Shown in pieces: positions 34,242 to 45,266 of a DNA stretch of 64,000 nt. The notes beneath the pieces were generated by a model. The model made no database searches. It worked only from the letters and a program-made list of their open reading frames with translations, and was not told where the DNA came from. The stretch spans positions 620,001 through 684,000 of the forward strand of contig JAFEVB010000006.1 in NCBI GenBank assembly GCA_032629725.1. The letters run 5' to 3'. Each line of letters begins with the position of its first letter. The first letter of the stretch is position 1. The DNA comes from Gremmenia infestans. Taxonomy: Eukaryota > Ascomycota > Leotiomycetes > Helotiales > Hamatocanthoscyphaceae. The position numbers and the translations under genes are program-made.

Positions 34242-35831
34242 ATGGCTCTCCGAATATCTGCAAAGCGAGTAGTCGCTACTCTGAAAGCCAGCAACCTCGC
34301 CTCAACTTCCAATGGCATATTGAAAAGGAATGCCTCGCAAGCAACCGCCGCGGCGACAAACCTCCCAGAGACTACTCGAGATGAGATCTACGTTGGTACT
34401 GCACGTCTTTTACAGAGGAAAATCAACTGACAACAGTACACAGAGAGAAGCAAACCTCCCAAACCCGGATCCATCCTCAGATTCCTCAACCGCCGCTCTC
34501 GTGAACGAACAAGCCCCGTACATGGTCAAAACATACGTGCGCCCCCCACCAATGTTCGTCAAAGGCGAAGGAGTCTATCTCTGGGACGTCGAGAACAGGA
34601 AATACCTCGACTTCACAGCCGGAATAGCAGTCAATGCGCTGGGACACTGTGACCCAGAAATTGCCCGCATAATGGCGCAGCAAGTACGTTGACTCACTCA
34701 CACCCCCACCCCCCAAGTCCCTCTCCTCACTAACCCTCGCAACTGCAGGCCAAAACCCTCATCCATACCTCCAACCTCTACCACAACCCCTGGACAGGCG
34801 CGCTCTCCGAACTTCTTGTGCAGAAAACCCTCGAATCGGGTAGCATGCACAATGCCCGCTCCGTCTTTATCGCAAACTCTGGTACAGAAGCAAATGAAGC
34901 CGCCATAAAGTTCGCTCGCAAAGCTGGCAAAGTCGTCGATCCGTCAGGAGCAAAGTACGAATTTGTATCTTTCCATAACTCCTTCCATGGCCGGACAATG
35001 GGCGCTTTGTCCGCGACACCGAATCCGAAATACCAGAAGCCTTTCTCACCGATGATACCGGGGTTTAGGTACGGGACCTATAATGATGTTGCGGCAATTA
35101 AGGATTTGGTGACGGAGAATACTTGTGGAGTGATAGTTGAGCCAATCCAAGGAGAGGGGGGCGTGATAGTTGCGTCTGAAGAATTTCTCGTTGCTTTGGC
35201 CACTCGGTGCAAAGAAGTCGGCGCTGTATTGATCTACGATGAAATCCAATGCGGGCTTTCTCGCACAGGAGCCTTCTGGGCTCACGCTTCGCTGCCCAAA
35301 GAGGCACACCCTGATATAATCACCACGGCCAAGGCGCTCGGCAACGGCTTCCCGATTGGAGCTACGATTGTGAATGATGCCGTGAGCGAGAAGATCGTAG
35401 TTGGAGACCATGGGACGACATTTGGTGGCAATCCTATGGGGTGTAGGTTGGCGCATTATATCGTGTCGCGACTTTCGGATCCGGAGCTCCAGAAATCAGT
35501 TCTTGCCAAGAGCAAGGTTTTCATCAAGCACTTCGAGGCTCTGCGAGCAAAGTATCCCGAGCTCATCGCGGAGGTTAGGGGTAAGGGTTTGATTTTAGGA
35601 CTGCAGCTTACTCAGGATCCTACTCCTATTGTGACGGCGGCTAGGGAGAGGGGACTATTGATCATTACGGCGGGTACGAATACGTTACGGTTCGTGCCCA
35701 GTTTGACGATTACAGAGGGAGAGATTGAGGAGGGCATTCGGGTGCTTGATGAGGCAATGAGGGTGGTTGTGTCGCCTGGGGAGGCGCCGTCTGGGAAACA
35801 GGTCAGTGGGGAAGTAGATTCGCCAAACTAA
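34242..35831 (+). CDS. ARG8: Acetylornithine aminotransferase, mitochondrial
   Basis: PLP-dependent class III aminotransferase that converts N-acetylglutamate semialdehyde and glutamate to N-acetylornithine and 2-oxoglutarate in mitochondrial arginine synthesis. Exons 34242-34391, 34444-34683 and 34749-35831 (introns 52 and 65 bp, phase 0) give 490 aa. The first 40 or so residues are Arg/Ala/Ser-rich with few acids, fitting a mitochondrial presequence. Enzyme motifs: VENRKYLDFTAGIAVNALGH, FIANSGTEANEAAIKFARK, FHNSFHGRTMGALSAT, EPIQGEGGV, LIYDEIQCGLSRTG and the PLP lysine in TTAKALGNGFPIGA, then HGTTFGGNPMGC. It is intact and strongly conserved. It lies between the regulator and the sugar transporter but has no obvious functional tie to them. 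Confidence 0.97.
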
Positions 35832-36015
35832 GGCCCTTCTTACTGCTAATAACCCCTTATTCGCGGGCTGAATGGAAGAGATGGCGAGAACCCAGATCAC
35901 GAAATGGAGTTGGGCGTTGAGATATACAAAATTTATTTGTAGATAAGTCTCCTGTTATTTATTCAACGATTTTACACTATATACACGGTATCTTGCATAC
36001 ATCTTTCTCGGCCCC

Positions 36016-37704
36016 CTAGACGTGGTCAATCTTGCCCACAACCTCGTGGTGATCCACACCCGCGCTGGCCAGGATCTTATCCTCATCAAGTCTCACATCC
36101 TCAACGTTCGCCGCCTCGCCATCAAAAAGCACCGCAATCTCCTCAAGACTATGTCCCTTTGTCTCCGGGAACAACCACCAGGTAACGGCAAGAAAGACCA
36201 CCAGGAAACAACAGAATACAATGTAGTACTTCCATCCAATATTCTCCAATCCAATAGGATTAACAAATGCAGCGATCACCAGACTACCATAGATAGCGAA
36301 CAACTCCACGGCAATACCCTTCGATCGCAACGAGTAGGGGAAGATCTCGGTTGGGTACGACAATAATAGGGGCGTGTATGCGATATCATAATGAAAGAAG
36401 AACGTAAACAGACACACAACCACCACGATTCCAGCAGGTTTAGAACCCGTATTAGAATTGACAGCCGAGCACGCCGTCCACACGATATAAGACACCAACA
36501 TGCCAATCCCAGACCAGATAAACAGCGTGCGGCGTCCGAGTCTGTCAACGAGAATCGCTGCCGAGAAAGCGGCCGCGAAGTTGAAGATCTGCAGCAGGCC
36601 GTTGATGAGCGTCTGGTCGAAGGAATCGGTGATGCCGACCGTATCCAGCACGAGCGTGAGGTAGTAGGACACGACACCGATCCCGTTCCACTGCGCAAAC
36701 GCACCCAGACACACGGCAATGAGCGTCCTCTTCCTATTTCCCGGCGTAGCGACCAGAGCCGACCAGCCGGTATGCTTGGCCTGCTTCTCGAGCTGGATCG
36801 TATGCACGATCTCGGCGATCTCGCGGGCCACGAGGGGCGAGGAGGAGCCGGCGAATGCGGGCCCGGCGTGGTATCTGGTCAGGATGGCTGTCGCTTCGGG
36901 CGCGCGGTCTTGGTCGATTAGCCAGCGTGGGGATTCGGGGATCCAGTACCAGAAGATGAGTTGGATGAGGGGAAAGCCGGCTTGGAGGATTGAGGGGATG
37001 CGCCAGGACCATGTGCTGGGGTAGTCTTGGGTGCCGAAGGTGGTCCAGGATGCTAGGATTGCGCCTGTTGATGTTGGCATGGCTGTACAGTGCAGAAAGA
37101 AGGAAAGGGGGGGCTTACCTAGGTAGTACATGGTCCAATAGGCACTGGTGTATTTCCCTCTGTGCGTGGGGTATGCTAGCTCCGCGATGAGCATAGGTGA
37201 AGGTTGAACGACGAACATGCCGCCGAAGCCAACGATGAGTCGGGAGACAATGAACATGGCCAGATTGACAGACGCAGCCTGAATAACCGTAGCAATGATA
37301 ATCATGATAACGCCAGCCAGGAGAACGGGCTTGCGCCCAAATCTATCGGAAAACCATCCCACGAGTGGCAGGGAGATTACTGATCCGATTGATTGAGCGC
37401 CGTTGACGAGACCCAGGAGCGAGCCTGCTGGGTGACCGAAATATTCTCTCCATTGTGGAAGGGACTGGAGACCGTTCATGAGAGAGCCTGGTGGTGGTTA
37501 GATATGTTATGCTATGCTATTCCATGTACGGTGTATGACAGGGAGACTAGACTTACCATCGTAACCTGCAACCGAGGAGCCGATCAAGGGGACGAGAAGG
37601 AGGAGGTTCAGTCGCAGTAGATGAGGAGTCTGGAACCAGTATTTCGGGTTATGAGGCAAGACCTCTGCCAGACTGTGGCCGACGATATCTGAGTCCTTGA
37701 CCAT
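36016..37704 (-). CDS. MFS sugar transporter, lactose-permease-like
   Basis: Twelve-helix plasma-membrane transporter of the sugar porter family (MFS_1/Sugar_tr). Exons 37557-37704, 37119-37487 and 36016-37064 give 521 aa from MVKDSDIVGHSLAEVLP. Signature motifs: GYDGSLMNGLQSLPQW near helix 1, GWFSDRFGRKPVLLAG (loop 2-3), PTHRGKYTSAYW, WYWIPESPRWLIDQDR (PESPR motif after helix 6), VDRLGRRTLFIWSG and the closing LFPETKGHSLEEI. The N-terminus and loop resemble fungal lactose/cellodextrin-type permeases more than HXT hexose carriers. Substrate cannot be read from sequence. It neighbours a reductase/dehydrogenase pair, so a pentose, polyol or oligosaccharide is plausible. A 1.07 kb upstream region contains several short tandem repeats. 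Confidence 0.9.
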
Positions 37705-37952
37705 ATTGAACGTATATGTTAGGAAGAGCGTGTACAAGTACTTATGGCACCAAATAATGACACCACTTAATTTTCCAAATCAAGCCTTTCAGTCGAATCG
37801 AAAGCAGGAGATCTGAAAACAGAAAGAAGTGCGTAAGTAAAGAAAACCAACTGAAGATCGGATCTCCCAAACCCGCACAACCAGGAGAAAGTACGTTATA
37901 CTTATAGTCTCCCCATGCCATCACACAAGCCCATCAAAACAGCCACAATAGA

Positions 37953-37984
37953 CCATCTCACCATCTCACCATCTCACCATCTCG
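37953..37984 (+). repeat. 8 bp tandem repeat, four units
   Basis: CCATCTCA repeated four times with the last base changed, about 250 bp upstream of the transporter start. Confidence 0.85.
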
Positions 37985-38255
37985 CCTACCTTAGGTACTC
38001 ACGACCATCCTCGCCTTCGCCGCACCCCAATCAGACAGACTACTGACTAGCGACGCACGCTACGAGCGGAGAAGAAAAGTGGGGTTCCCTGCATTTCCTG
38101 GGACCTGGGGTTTTCGTTTCCCCATGCGCGGTTTAACTTGTGTGTGGGTTCCCCATGTTCTTTCCAAGGCGAGGGCGCGACGGACGTCTGTCGCCCTACA
38201 CTACTCGTAGAGAGCGCGGGTCTACGTGCCCGTGTCTGGTCTGGGTTTCGGGTCT

Positions 38256-38270
38256 CGGCGCACATTGCCG
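38256..38270. promoter_or_regulatory. CGG-N9-CCG site upstream of the sugar transporter
   Basis: Inward-facing CGG triplets with 9 bp spacing, flanked by T and A, about 550 bp before the ATG. It has the same spacing as the site before ARG8. Confidence 0.25.
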
Positions 38271-38773
38271 AAAATGTCACATCACATCACATCACATAGG
38301 TACAGTATGTGTGGACTTGCTACTTTGTAATTATTGTAATGGATTATCAGCTGTTTACAGTCTGTATTATATTGATAGCGGGGGAACGAGCCAGACATAA
38401 AGTGGGAGATGGAGAGAGAGAGGAGAAATGGAGCGGGGCGGATCGCCACTGTTAATTCGGCCAATCATGTGGGGCACCGACGACTACGACTGACTATTTA
38501 CGAAGTACCCCCCTTTTTTATTTTTGACGAGGCTACCGATGCCGATACCGATGCTGATTCCGATTTCGGGATTTATTATGGTTTGTTTTTGGGGTGGTAC
38601 GAGTACCTACGAGTACCTAAGGTACGGAGGGTATGTATATTGTGTTATTATGTCGGCGAAAAGACATCCTAGGCCAGAAAAACACATCACATCATCACTT
38701 TACAATTCGGAGCCAAGTATACAACTCGAAGGACAAATATTTAATCATGTCTCATGAATGTTATCTATCTTCT

Positions 38774-39705
38774 CTAACGGGCAGTATATCCTCCGTCAAC
38801 AATGAAATCAGCTCCAGTGGTATAAGAACTCGCATCGCTAGCAAGGTAAAGATAAACACCCCTCAACTCCCTCGGATCCGCATCTCTTTGCAGAGGAGTA
38901 AGCCCAAACCACGCCTCCTTCATCTCGAAAGCACAATCCCCGGATATCGCTGTATCGATGTACCCAGGCGAGACAGAATTGCATCGTCCTCCCCACTTCG
39001 CCCACTCAACCGCCAGAGATTTCGAGAGATGGATCTGAACAAGCTAGCATCAGCAAACAATCCTTTCAGAAGAAGCAGAAGAATAACTTACTACACCGGC
39101 CTTGCAAGCGTTATACCCACTCTGCTCCTGTGGCACATTGGCAGCATGCCCACTCATACTCGCGGTAAAGATACAATTTCCGTGACCCTGCGCCTTGAAC
39201 ACCAACCCAGCAGCGCGCGCACAGTAATAAGCACCGTCAAAATCCACAGCTCGAACACGGTTCCAGTCCTCAACGCTGGAATCCAGACCCCCTGCTTTAG
39301 ACGGGATACCGGCATTAGCAATCATGACATCGAGACGGCCAAAGTCCTTGACGACGGCTGCGACTGCTGCTTCGACCTCCTCGTATTTCTCGACCTGCAC
39401 TTGGTACGTTGCGGTCTTGACGCCAAAGTCTGTGGCGATTTGCGCGGCCAGTTTGACGGCCGCGGGGGACGAGGAGTACCAGATGGCGATCTTGGGACTT
39501 ATGTCAGGTAATGTTGGGGGAAGATGAGAGGGCAACTTACGTTTGCACCTGCTTCTGCTAATCCCCTTGCTACCTCGTACCCGATACCACCTGAGCCACC
39601 GCTGATAATAACAGTCCTGCCATCCAGACGGAATGACTTGAAGAGACTGTCTTCCACAGGCGGGTTCGGTTTGCGGATCGACTTCTGAGCGCCGTTGGTT
39701 GCCAT
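38774..39705 (-). CDS. Short-chain dehydrogenase/reductase, sorbose/xylulose-reductase type
   Basis: Classical SDR, probably an NADP(H)-dependent keto-sugar reductase. Exons 39541-39705, 39092-39490 and 38774-39034 (GT-AG introns of 50 and 57 bp, all phase 0) give 274 aa. Cofactor motif ISGGSGGIGYEVARGLAEAG (SGGxGGIG for TGxxxGIG), MIANAGIPSK (NAG), catalytic Ser in FTASMSGHAANVP and YNACKAGVV (YxxxK), and the C-terminal GADFIVDGGYTAR. Pattern and length resemble fungal L-sorbose/L-xylulose reductases and mannitol dehydrogenases. It is a clear paralogue of the reductase at 42525, with the same length and the same NVPQxQxxYNAxKA segment. It is divergent from the xylitol dehydrogenase gene. Confidence 0.87.
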
Positions 39706-40423
39706 TCTGCAGGTTTTGTATACGTAGTTGAGAGAGCTATGGATACTTTGAGTGACTGCTTGCTTGCCTGATAGACGTGAACAGAAATAGTTGAAAGTAA
39801 AAATTGATTGATTGACAAAGAACTTGTAGCAAGCAACACTTGAAGAAATAACAACACAAACAACGGACAGCCTCGTCCTCAATGAGGGGCAAGGCTACAC
39901 GTCCCACCACCGGGACCTACAGTCCGCTCATCCAGCCTTCCTCTCCTCCTCGTGAGCTTCATTCACGGAGAGGGTGAGTCTTTCCGGCCTCAACTGAGAA
40001 TCGGACGACGCCTGCTGTACTCCGTGAACATATCTGCGCGCGTGATGTATAGACAGGGGCTGCATCAGGAGATGGTGGATATGCGGATTTGAAACTGGTT
40101 TTGTGGAAGATCAGCCGCAGGGGGACTAGGGAGATCTATGTATGGAATCACTTGTTAGGGAGTTGAAGCACGTGACTCATGCATTCTGAAACTGGTCAAT
40201 AGCTTTTGGATGCTATATTAAACAACCCCACTAGAGTTTCGCTGATATATCGCAGAGAGCAGGTTAGCTTACATCGCGTTGTACGGGGAAGTAGACTTCA
40301 CGTGATCGCGATAGCGGCCTTTGGCAATACACCTACTGTACGCCACGTCAAAAGCAGATCTTGCATCAATGAAGAGCATTTACGCCGACAGACGCATACT
40401 ACATGCTGCTGGGATTTTAATGT

Positions 40424-40449
40424 CCAACCCAAATGACCAACCCAAATGA
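40424..40449 (+). repeat. 13 bp perfect direct repeat in the divergent promoter
   Basis: CCAACCCAAATGA occurs twice head to tail about 410 bp upstream of the xylitol dehydrogenase start. It contains CCAA cores; function unknown. Confidence 0.8.
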
Positions 40450-40675
40450 ACAATGAAGCCAAGGAAATGTCACGACTTGACTTTTTCCCTTGTAATCTGC
40501 AGCACATGTTATATTAGCATGTAGAGTCCGCAACGCGTCCCATGAAAGGTATGGAGAGAGCTTCGGAATGCCTTCCCTTGTCTTGGACTCTTTGGCAGTG
40601 ATAGCCCGCCCGCCGTCTGTCTCGTGGCATCGAGTTGGTGCTCCAGTGAAAGCGTTGCTGTTTGGCTGAGAGTCG

Positions 40676-40692
40676 CGGTCGACTGTTGTCCG
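40676..40692. promoter_or_regulatory. CGG-N11-CCG site, Gal4-like form
   Basis: Inward CGG triplets with exactly 11 bp between them, the spacing known for Gal4, about 163 bp before the dehydrogenase ATG. The window encodes a Gal4-like factor at 31.2-33.7 kb. That this factor binds here is inference; such a site is expected by chance about once per 4 kb. Confidence 0.35.
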
Positions 40693-40854
40693 TCGCGTCA
40701 CACTCGATCCCTTTTTCTTGACCCCGCATCAACCCCTCCAAAACCCGGCATAAGTCCAACCATTCCCTTCATTTTGCTCTGAATTTTACTTGCAATCTTT
40801 TATTCTTCCGCTCTCTCCTACTAGTAGTTCAAGCAAGATTATAGTTGTAGCAAA

Positions 40855-42151
40855 ATGTCTCCATCAGCAACCTCGGCGGAAGTTGTAAGTAGTTCGGACG
40901 GCACCCCACGGGTACTGTAGACAAGCTAACAGCAAGAAGAACCCCGCATTCGTTTTGCACTCAATCAAAAACGTCTCTATTGAGAACAGAGATATCCCCA
41001 AGCTACGAACCGAACACGATGTCCGAGTGCACATTGAGCAGACTGGAATCTGTGGCAGTGACGTGCATTACTGGCAACGAGGCAGGATTGGGGATTTCAT
41101 CCTGAAGAGTCCCATTGTACTGGGTCATGAGAGTTCGGGCACCATTGTGGAGACTGGAAGTCTGGTGAAAAATGTCAAGGTTGGGGATCGTGTTGCTATT
41201 GAACCTGGTGTGCCGTGCAGATAGTAAGACGCCTACTCATTATCTCGTGGGCTTTGAGCTTTGGACTTTGAAGAAAGGAAATCTAACAGTGGGTAATAAT
41301 AGCTGCGACTTCTGCCGCGAAGGAGCGTACAATCTTTGCGCCGACACTATCTTTGCCGCGACGCCACCATGGGATGGCACTCTTCAAAAATACTACACCG
41401 TAGCATCAGACTACTGCTACCCCATCCCCGCACACATGAGCTCGGAGGACGGTGCCATGGTCGAGCCAACCGCAGTAGCCGTACAGATCTGCAAAGTCGC
41501 CGACCTCCGAGCAAACCAGACCGTACTCGTCTTTGGCTGCGGACCAATCGGTGTCCTGTGCCAAGCAGTGGCAAAGGCATATGGAGCGAAGAAGGTCATT
41601 GCTGTAGACATTTCCAAAGCGAGGACGGAGTTTGCAAAGAAATATGCTGCGGATGGAGTGTTTATTCCCGAGCGAGCAGCAGCTGGAACAGATCCAGTAG
41701 AGGCTAGCAGAGCGGTGGGTGAGAAGATCGTCGCTGAGTTTGGGATGGGAGAAGGCTTTGACGTCGTTCTGGAATGTACTGGCGCGGAGCCGTGTATCCA
41801 GGCTGGTGTCTTTGCTGCGAAGAAGGGCGGGACTTACGTTCAAGCTGGAATGGGCAAGGAGGTATGATGAACTCGCTTCCAACGATGTGGAATGGAATCT
41901 TGCTAACATACACCTAGAATGTACTGTTCCCAATCACCACAGCATGTATTCGGGCGTTGAACATCAAGGGCTCCATTAGATATACGGCGGGATGTTACGC
42001 AGCGGCAGTAGATCTGGTTGCATCCGGCAAGATCGACGTAAAGTCCCTCATAACCCATAGATTCAAGTTCGAAGAGGCAGAGCAAGCATTTGAATTAGTC
42101 AAGAAAGCCCAAGAGGATGTTTTGAAAGTAGTTATTGAAGGTGTTCAGTAG
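40855..42151 (+). CDS. Xylitol dehydrogenase (D-xylulose reductase), zinc-dependent MDR
   Basis: Medium-chain zinc alcohol dehydrogenase oxidising xylitol to D-xylulose with NAD+, possibly also D-sorbitol to D-fructose. Exons 40855-40884, 40937-41223, 41303-41861 and 41918-42151 give 369 aa. Motifs: ICGSDVHYWQRGRIGDF (catalytic Cys), VLGHESSG (catalytic His/Glu), PCRYCDFCREGAYNLC (four structural-zinc cysteines), MVEPTAVAV, VLVFGCGPIGVLCQAVAKAY (nucleotide binding) and AVDISKARTEFAKK (Asp for NAD preference). The third exon rebuilds the structural zinc lobe exactly at the splice, supporting the model. The acceptor of intron 1 could be three bases later. It is flanked by two SDRs, consistent with a keto-sugar, polyol, keto-sugar route. 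Confidence 0.93.
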
Positions 42152-42524
42152 ATAGAATGCATATAAACATTGAGATTTGAAGCGAATTAAAATAGCCGAA
42201 ATACCCCTATTAATTTACCCCTGAATGCTGAATGCCGAATCTGAATGCTCCTCCATATAGCACCACGAAAACTTGCATCGTGAACTCATGCCCGACCAAA
42301 TCAGCATGTCACACGAACGCAAGATCCCCACCAATGCTTTAGATCAGGTCGAGAGATGTCCGGTCCGTCTCCGCATGAAAGCCAGCGCATATAAAGGTCC
42401 TTCCCCCCTTCATCCCCCCTCATCCCCATCTCATCTCACCAACCCCTCTCTCTCCTTCCGTACCAAACCACCAACCCACAAACTAACCAACGAACCACAA
42501 AACCCCAACCACACAGCCGCAACA
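42152..42524. promoter_or_regulatory. Spacer upstream of the second SDR
   Basis: 373 bp with a strongly C-rich, pyrimidine-rich leader (42400-42520) typical of highly expressed fungal genes. No defined site was recognised. Confidence 0.35.
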
Positions 42525-43577
42525 ATGGTCCTAGCCGCACACCCCTCCCCCTCCTCCCCCGTCCTCTCCCACTTCTCGCTCTCCGGCAAAACTGCCCTTG
42601 TAACCGGTGGTACTCGAGGTATAGGTCTAGAAGTAGCCCGCGGGCTCGCTGAAGCTGGCGCCCGCGTCGCTATCCTATACACGAGCACTTCTCCCTCAGA
42701 CGCCGATGCGACCGCATCATCTATCTCCGCGTCGGCAGGGGTACCCGTGAAAGCGTACAAATGCAACGTCACGTCGCAGAGCGAAGTCTCATCCATCATG
42801 GCGCTCGTAACATCCCAGCTAGGCAACGGGACGCTGGATATCGTCGTTGCGAACGCGGGCATCGCGACGCACCATGCGGCGCTTGATTACAGCCCGCAGC
42901 AGTTCAGGGAGATCATGGATGTGAATCTCGACGGGGCCTTCTATACGGCGCAGGCGGCGGGGCGGATCTTCGAGACGCAGGTTAAGGAGGGGAGGGCGAA
43001 GGGGAATGTGATTTTCACTGCGAGCGTGTCGGCCATTCTCGTCAACGTGCCGCAGAAACAGGCCGCGTATAATGCGAGTAAGGCGGCTGTGGTGCAGTTG
43101 GCGAGGTGTTTGAGTGTCGAGTGGGTGGATTTCGCGAGGGTGAATTGCGTTAGTCCGGTATGTGATGTTCTGTTTGATTACGAGCTCTGCTTCTTTTTGG
43201 TCTTTCTGCTTCATGGATGGATGGAGGGAAGAAGGTAGGGGAGGAGAGGAAGGGGAGGAGAGGAAGGAAGGAAAAGGCTAATGGGAAAATACAATACTAG
43301 GGATTCATCGCTACCGATATGCTGGATGTCCATCCCGAGGCGTGGCGGAAGATTTGGTTTTCTATGATCCCCGCAGGCAGGTTGTGCGAGCCTGCCGAGT
43401 TGAAAGGAGCGTATGTGTTCTTGGCTAGTGAGGCGAGCAGTTATATGACTGGTAAGTACCCAGGGTTGCTTCCCTCCCTCCCAGTCCTGCCATCTCTCTT
43501 CAAACTTGTAAATCTGTTGATTCTAATCTTTCAAAGGAGCGAATTTGGTACTTGATGGTGGTTACACCTTACCTTGA
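42525..43577 (+). CDS. Short-chain dehydrogenase/reductase, paralogue of the 38.8 kb SDR
   Basis: Exons 42525-43157, 43301-43451 and 43537-43577 give 274 aa. Motifs: ALVTGGTRGIGLEVARGLAE (TGxxxGIG), VVANAGIATHHAA (NAG), Ser in IFTASVSAILVNVP, YNASKAAVV (YxxxK), then RVNCVSPGFIATDM and LVLDGGYTLP. Intron 1 (143 bp) carries a 14 bp purine repeat. The active-site segment NVPQKQAAYNASKAAVV is nearly that of the other SDR, and length is equal. Intron positions do not all match, so the duplication is probably not very recent. Likely an NADPH-dependent reductase of L-xylulose, L-sorbose or D-fructose; substrate not determinable. Same strand and directly downstream of the xylitol dehydrogenase. Confidence 0.87.
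43238..43265 (+). repeat. 14 bp purine tandem repeat inside an SDR intron
   Basis: GGGGAGGAGAGGAA twice in tandem in intron 1 of the second SDR, which makes this intron longer than its neighbours. Confidence 0.8.
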
Positions 43578-45266
43578 ACATTGGATCTAAGAAGCATTAC
43601 ACAGCCGGGGTCATGTGGGTAGGTATTTCTATGGCATTAATTATTAACTAGAAATAAGGTATTGCGAATATGAAATAGTTTCCTACAAGACGTTGGCCAA
43701 GATTGTGAATTGTTATAAGTGATACGTATACACGCCACATACGACGCACGATGCACGAGCTGAATATCAGCGCCGAGGAAGGCTGGTATATGCTTGTGGC
43801 TGCTCCATGGACGGCGTGGTAGGCTCATGAGAATGATGGGTGTAAGCATGGTGTTTTTGAGGAGAGGTGTTGGTAGGTAGAGATGAGTGGTTTTAGGGAG
43901 ACGAGGAGGGAGGCGGAGATGTAGGAGTACTTGGAAGGGTATCGGGTTGGGGGTTTTGCGTACGGGGGTACTTTGGTGGAGGAGGATATGGAGGGGGTAA
44001 GGACTGTTAGGGGGGTGGATGGGAAGGTGGAGAGGAGCGGAAATAAGATATCGGTTGAACGAGCGCGGCTGCCGAGGAATGATGTGGTAGAGTGGAGGTG
44101 CAGGAGTTGGGATATGTGTTTGGCAGCGAAGCCGTGGGAGTGGAATTTCATTGATTGATATGGATGAGTTTTAGGTTTGAGCAGAGGGCCAGTTTAGATT
44201 CTAGACCACTAGGACCGTAAATGAAAATAAAAGTCACTTAGACGGTAGATCAATCAGACGCTTTCCAAACCCGGGACTAGGCAGCTAATATCAATTATAC
44301 AAGTGCGCAGAGTCACTAACTGGCAGAACAGTCGCACGGTATATCGTCAAGTTTCTAACCGGGAACATATTCTCTATTGGTACATTGAAACAGAAAAGGG
44401 AACAAATTAGAGAGAGAAGTGCAGCTAGTAAGTGAATAGAACGCTATAAAAGTAAGAACCCGTGTTCTGGATGTGATATATCAAGAAGTGTATTCTCCTT
44501 ATTCTAAACGTTGATCTACATCGAGAGCATTTCTTTTTCTACTAAGGTTCACGTGATTGAGATTTCTCATCAGGTATATAGAAAAATCTACTGGAATTAT
44601 CTGGGATTATGGAGCTCCTACTTATCCTTCAACTTTACTATTACATAAGACAAGGGGCTGAAGTCTTCGGTCAGTCGTTACTGACTCGTATCGAGTAGTA
44701 GGGCACGCATTCGGACTTAAAAGCGAGTCACGGGTACACGAAGATCATGGGATGTCGTAGCATTGTCTAGTTTAGGAGATGTGTCTAGTATGATTAAGAC
44801 AAAGATCATGCTTATGGAGGTAAGTCCGAAGTGGCAGCAACTGGCCCCCTTTCAAATCGCAGCTGACTAATAATATGTACCCCTCGCTAAAGGTGGGGTT
44901 GAGTTGAGTTGGGTTGGATTGGATGCAAGCAGACCACCTGCATATATTGTCCTCAACGCCAATAAAAAGATGCGATGATAGGTCTTCTTTTCTTCGGTAT
45001 TTTTCCAAACTATTCGGAAGAGAAAATACAATACGAGGCAGCAGCGACATCCGTGATGACATAAGATCTAGTAGAAGTGCCGAGCCATCGCTTCATGCAC
45101 GGTGACGGCATTTCTCTCGTGAGTCTGAGTCTTACATGATCACAAGCATCTTTCTATACTTTACGTAGTCATATGTATATTAAGTCAAGTGGCATCTATA
45201 TATACCTTCCCATCTATTCATTTCCTTACCCAAGTTACCATCTTGCAAAAGCACAAATCTATAAAA
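43578..45266. other. Intergenic region at the right end of the sugar gene group
   Basis: About 1.7 kb. A minus-strand frame at 43825-44151 (ATG start, Ser/Pro-rich) and an overlapping plus-strand frame at 43931-44158 are both open, but neither resembles a family I know. The rest is AT-rich, with a CACGTG at about 44551. Confidence 0.3.

Larger units (their letters stand above)
37705..38773. promoter_or_regulatory. Upstream region of the sugar transporter
   Basis: About 1.07 kb also containing the 3' flank of the next reductase. It holds CCATCTCA x4 (37953-37984), ATCAC x4 (38277-38297), a GATNCC hexamer repeat (about 38534-38566) and CGG-N9-CCG at 38256-38270. No gene seen. Confidence 0.4.
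39706..40854. promoter_or_regulatory. Divergent promoter, reductase / xylitol dehydrogenase
   Basis: About 1.15 kb shared by two metabolically linked genes. It includes CACGTGATC (40299-40307), a 13 bp direct repeat CCAACCCAAATGA (40424-40449) and a Gal4-form CGG-N11-CCG site (40676-40692). No gene seen. Confidence 0.5.

Noticed and set aside
43825..44158. Overlapping minus- and plus-strand frames after the second SDR
   Set aside because: Neither resembles a known protein, and being open on both strands suggests low stop density by composition.
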